Shown here: positions 4,783-5,456 of the stretch, in pieces
Numbering within the stretch: position 1 is the first letter of the stretch
Layout: each line of letters opens with the position of its first letter
Origin: Deltaproteobacteria bacterium
Lineage (GTDB): Bacteria > Myxococcota_A > Polyangia > Polyangiales > Houyiibacteriaceae
Length of the DNA stretch: 5,456 bases
Direction of reading: 5' to 3'
NCBI GenBank assembly: GCA_019309605.1
Contig: JAFDFW010000371.1
Location: forward strand, 1-5,456
Translations under genes and position numbers: made by a program
The notes under the pieces: generated by a model
Database searches by the model: none
Told to the model about the DNA's origin: nothing
The model's input: the letters and a program-made list of their open reading frames with translations, nothing else

Positions 4783-5373
4783 ATGAAGCGGTTGTTCAAC
4801 CGACGGGTGATCCTGAACTGGTTTCTTACCGGAGGTACATTCGCCTGGATGGGGTCAGTCCTCTATCCGGTGCTGCGTTTCCTGAGCCCGCCCCCGGAGC
4901 AAGAGGCGGCGGTCTCCTCCGTGAAGGCGGTCACCCTCACTGAGATGCAGCCCAACTCCGGGAAGATCTTCAAGTTTCAAGTTCGGGCGAAAGCCGGCTT
5001 TGATCGTGCGGCGACCCGACGGCACCTTTGGCGCGTTCCTCGCCAAGTGCACCCACCTCGACTGCGTCGTGCAGTACCGCGAAGACAAAGAGCGGATTTG
5101 GTGCGCCTGCCACGACGGGTTCTACGACCTCAGCGGGACCAATGTGGCGGGTCCACCGCCAAGGCCATTGGACGCCTTGGAGGTGCACATAAAGGGAGAC
5201 GATGTCTACGTCACCCGAAAATCCTGAGCACGGGCTCCTGGCCTGGGCCAAGGATCGCTACCCAGTCGACAAGATGGTCGAATGGGCCAAGCACAAGACC
5301 GTGCCGGTCGGACCTGGCTCGTTTTGGTACTACTTCGGTGGAATCACGCTCTTCCTGTTTCTCATTCAGGTAG
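4783..5373 (+). CDS. Rieske iron-sulfur protein, N-terminal anchor fragment (frameshifted)
   Basis: This is the start of the Rieske subunit of a bc-type quinol oxidase complex. The ATG at 4783 is chosen because GGAAGG (4768-4773) lies 9 nt upstream. Residues 1-35 (MKRLFNRRVILNWFLTGG and onward) carry an RR pair before a hydrophobic helix, the usual Tat-dependent N-terminal anchor of Rieske proteins. Residues 36-65 are the hinge and first strand, ending in SGKIFKF. From about 4976 the reading frame is wrong and becomes an arginine-rich shadow sequence without iron-sulfur ligands, running to 5373 and across the cytochrome b start. The cause is a 7-bp duplication at 4969-4982. The restored gene would run 4783-5227 and encode 145 residues, a short Rieske of the qcrA/petC kind. 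Only about 4783-4980 here is genuine coding sequence. Confidence 0.75.
   Translation: MKRLFNRRVILNWFLTGGTFAWMGSVLYPVLRFLSPPPEQEAAVSSVKAVTLTEMQPNSGKIFKFQVRAKAGFDRAATRRHLWRVPRQVHPPRLRRAVPRRQRADLVRLPRRVLRPQRDQCGGSTAKAIGRLGGAHKGRRCLRHPKILSTGSWPGPRIATQSTRWSNGPSTRPCRSDLARFGTTSVESRSSCFSFR
4969..4982 (+). repeat. 7-bp tandem duplication causing a frameshift
   Basis: TTCAAGT (4969-4975) is repeated exactly at 4976-4982. Removing one copy gives KIFKFGRKPALIVRRPDG, a normal Rieske strand running straight into the iron-sulfur domain. Seven extra bases shift the frame by one and separate the membrane anchor from the cluster-binding domain. Confidence 0.9.
5000..5227 (+). CDS. Rieske [2Fe-2S] cluster-binding domain, C-terminal fragment
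   Basis: This is the electron-carrying head of the Rieske protein, continuing the fragment at 4783. The TTG at 5000 has no ribosome-binding site and is probably not a real start; true coding continues upstream through KFGRKPA. Numbered in the restored 145-residue protein, box 1 is CTHLDC (87-92) and box 2 is CACHDGFYDLSG (105-116). By family knowledge Cys87, His89, Cys105 and His108 bind the cluster, and Cys92 and Cys107 form the disulfide; all six residues are present. Box 2 has HDG where many bc1 Rieske proteins have HGS, and the boxes are close together, as in compact Rieske proteins of menaquinol-type complexes. The last 26 nt overlap the start of cytochrome b, indicating coupled translation. 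All key residues remain intact, so the domain shows no decay beyond the frameshift. Confidence 0.88.
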   Translation: MIVRRPDGTFGAFLAKCTHLDCVVQYREDKERIWCACHDGFYDLSGTNVAGPPPRPLDALEVHIKGDDVYVTRKS

Positions 5374-5456
5374 GAACCGGAATCCTCCTGATGTTCTATT
5401 ACAAGGGGAGCTCCGATACCGCGTTTGAGAGCGTTCGATTCATCTCGTCCAAGGTG
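5202..5456 (+). CDS. Cytochrome b, N-terminal part (3' end outside window)
   Basis: This is the N-terminal 85 residues of the membrane cytochrome b subunit that oxidises quinol and passes electrons to the Rieske protein and the low-potential hemes b. The ATG at 5202 starts within the Rieske gene, with AAGGGAG (5192-5198) just upstream. An amphipathic N-terminus (WAKDRYPVDKMVEWAKHK) leads to VPVGPGSFWYYFGG, the first membrane helix (ITLFLFLIQVGTGILLMF), and YYKGSSDTAFESVRFI, which matches the first helix and following loop of the cytochrome b family. The heme-binding histidines lie in later helices beyond the window. It is of the qcrB/petB kind; whether it is a split b6-type subunit or full-length b cannot be told here. 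The 26-nt overlap with the Rieske gene supports an operon. Confidence 0.9.
   Translation, partial: MSTSPENPEHGLLAWAKDRYPVDKMVEWAKHKTVPVGPGSFWYYFGGITLFLFLIQVGTGILLMFYYKGSSDTAFESVRFISSKV

Noticed and set aside
4986..5373. Arginine-rich extension of the Rieske anchor frame
   Set aside because: It is the wrong-frame reading of the Rieske domain and cytochrome b, created by the 7-bp duplication.

Overview
The window is GC-rich DNA from a Gram-negative, respiring bacterium. Its style suggests a deltaproteobacterium in the broad sense (Myxococcota or Desulfuromonadota-like): large multiheme c-type cytochrome lipoproteins, a Gly/Ser-rich linker with a chitobiase-like domain behind a lipoprotein cysteine, a Geobacter-style CxnCH...CxxCH repeat protein, and a good sigma-54-type promoter match. 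This placement is inference; no rRNA or tRNA gene is present to settle it.

Layout, all genes on the + strand. (1) 1-468: C-terminal part of an unrecognised two-helix membrane protein. (2) 469-700: intergenic, with a sigma-54-like -24/-12 element, a possible small leader ORF (516-704) and an operator-like inverted repeat. (3) 701-3318: a decaheme lipoprotein cytochrome (lipobox, Gly/Ser linker, chitobiase-like beta-sandwich, then two homologous pentaheme modules), broken into two reading frames by an 11-bp tandem duplication at 1457-1478. (4) 3349-3386: a strong hairpin covering the ribosome-binding site and start codon of the next gene. (5) 3385-4506: an octaheme lipoprotein cytochrome with a planctomycete-type cytochrome start, a Geobacter CxnCH/CxxCH-type end, and one rare CX3CH heme site. 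(6) 4507-4782: gene-free, with a 15-bp repeat in three copies and a GC-rich stem-loop. (7) 4783-5227: a Rieske iron-sulfur protein, also frameshifted, by a 7-bp tandem duplication at 4969-4982. (8) 5202-5456: the N-terminus of cytochrome b, overlapping the Rieske gene by 26 nt and running off the window.

Reading them together: Rieske plus cytochrome b make the core of a quinol:cytochrome c oxidoreductase (bc-type complex). The two upstream lipoproteins carry 18 predicted c hemes and are plausible electron acceptors or subunits, moving electrons from menaquinol towards the periplasm or cell surface. No mono- or diheme cytochrome c1 is seen here, so the multiheme proteins could take its place.

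The most striking observation is that two of the respiratory genes are each broken by a perfect or near-perfect short tandem duplication whose length is not a multiple of three. Deleting one copy of each restores a complete, family-consistent protein. This is either an assembly or sequencing artefact, recent decay, or reversible slippage; read-level data would decide.
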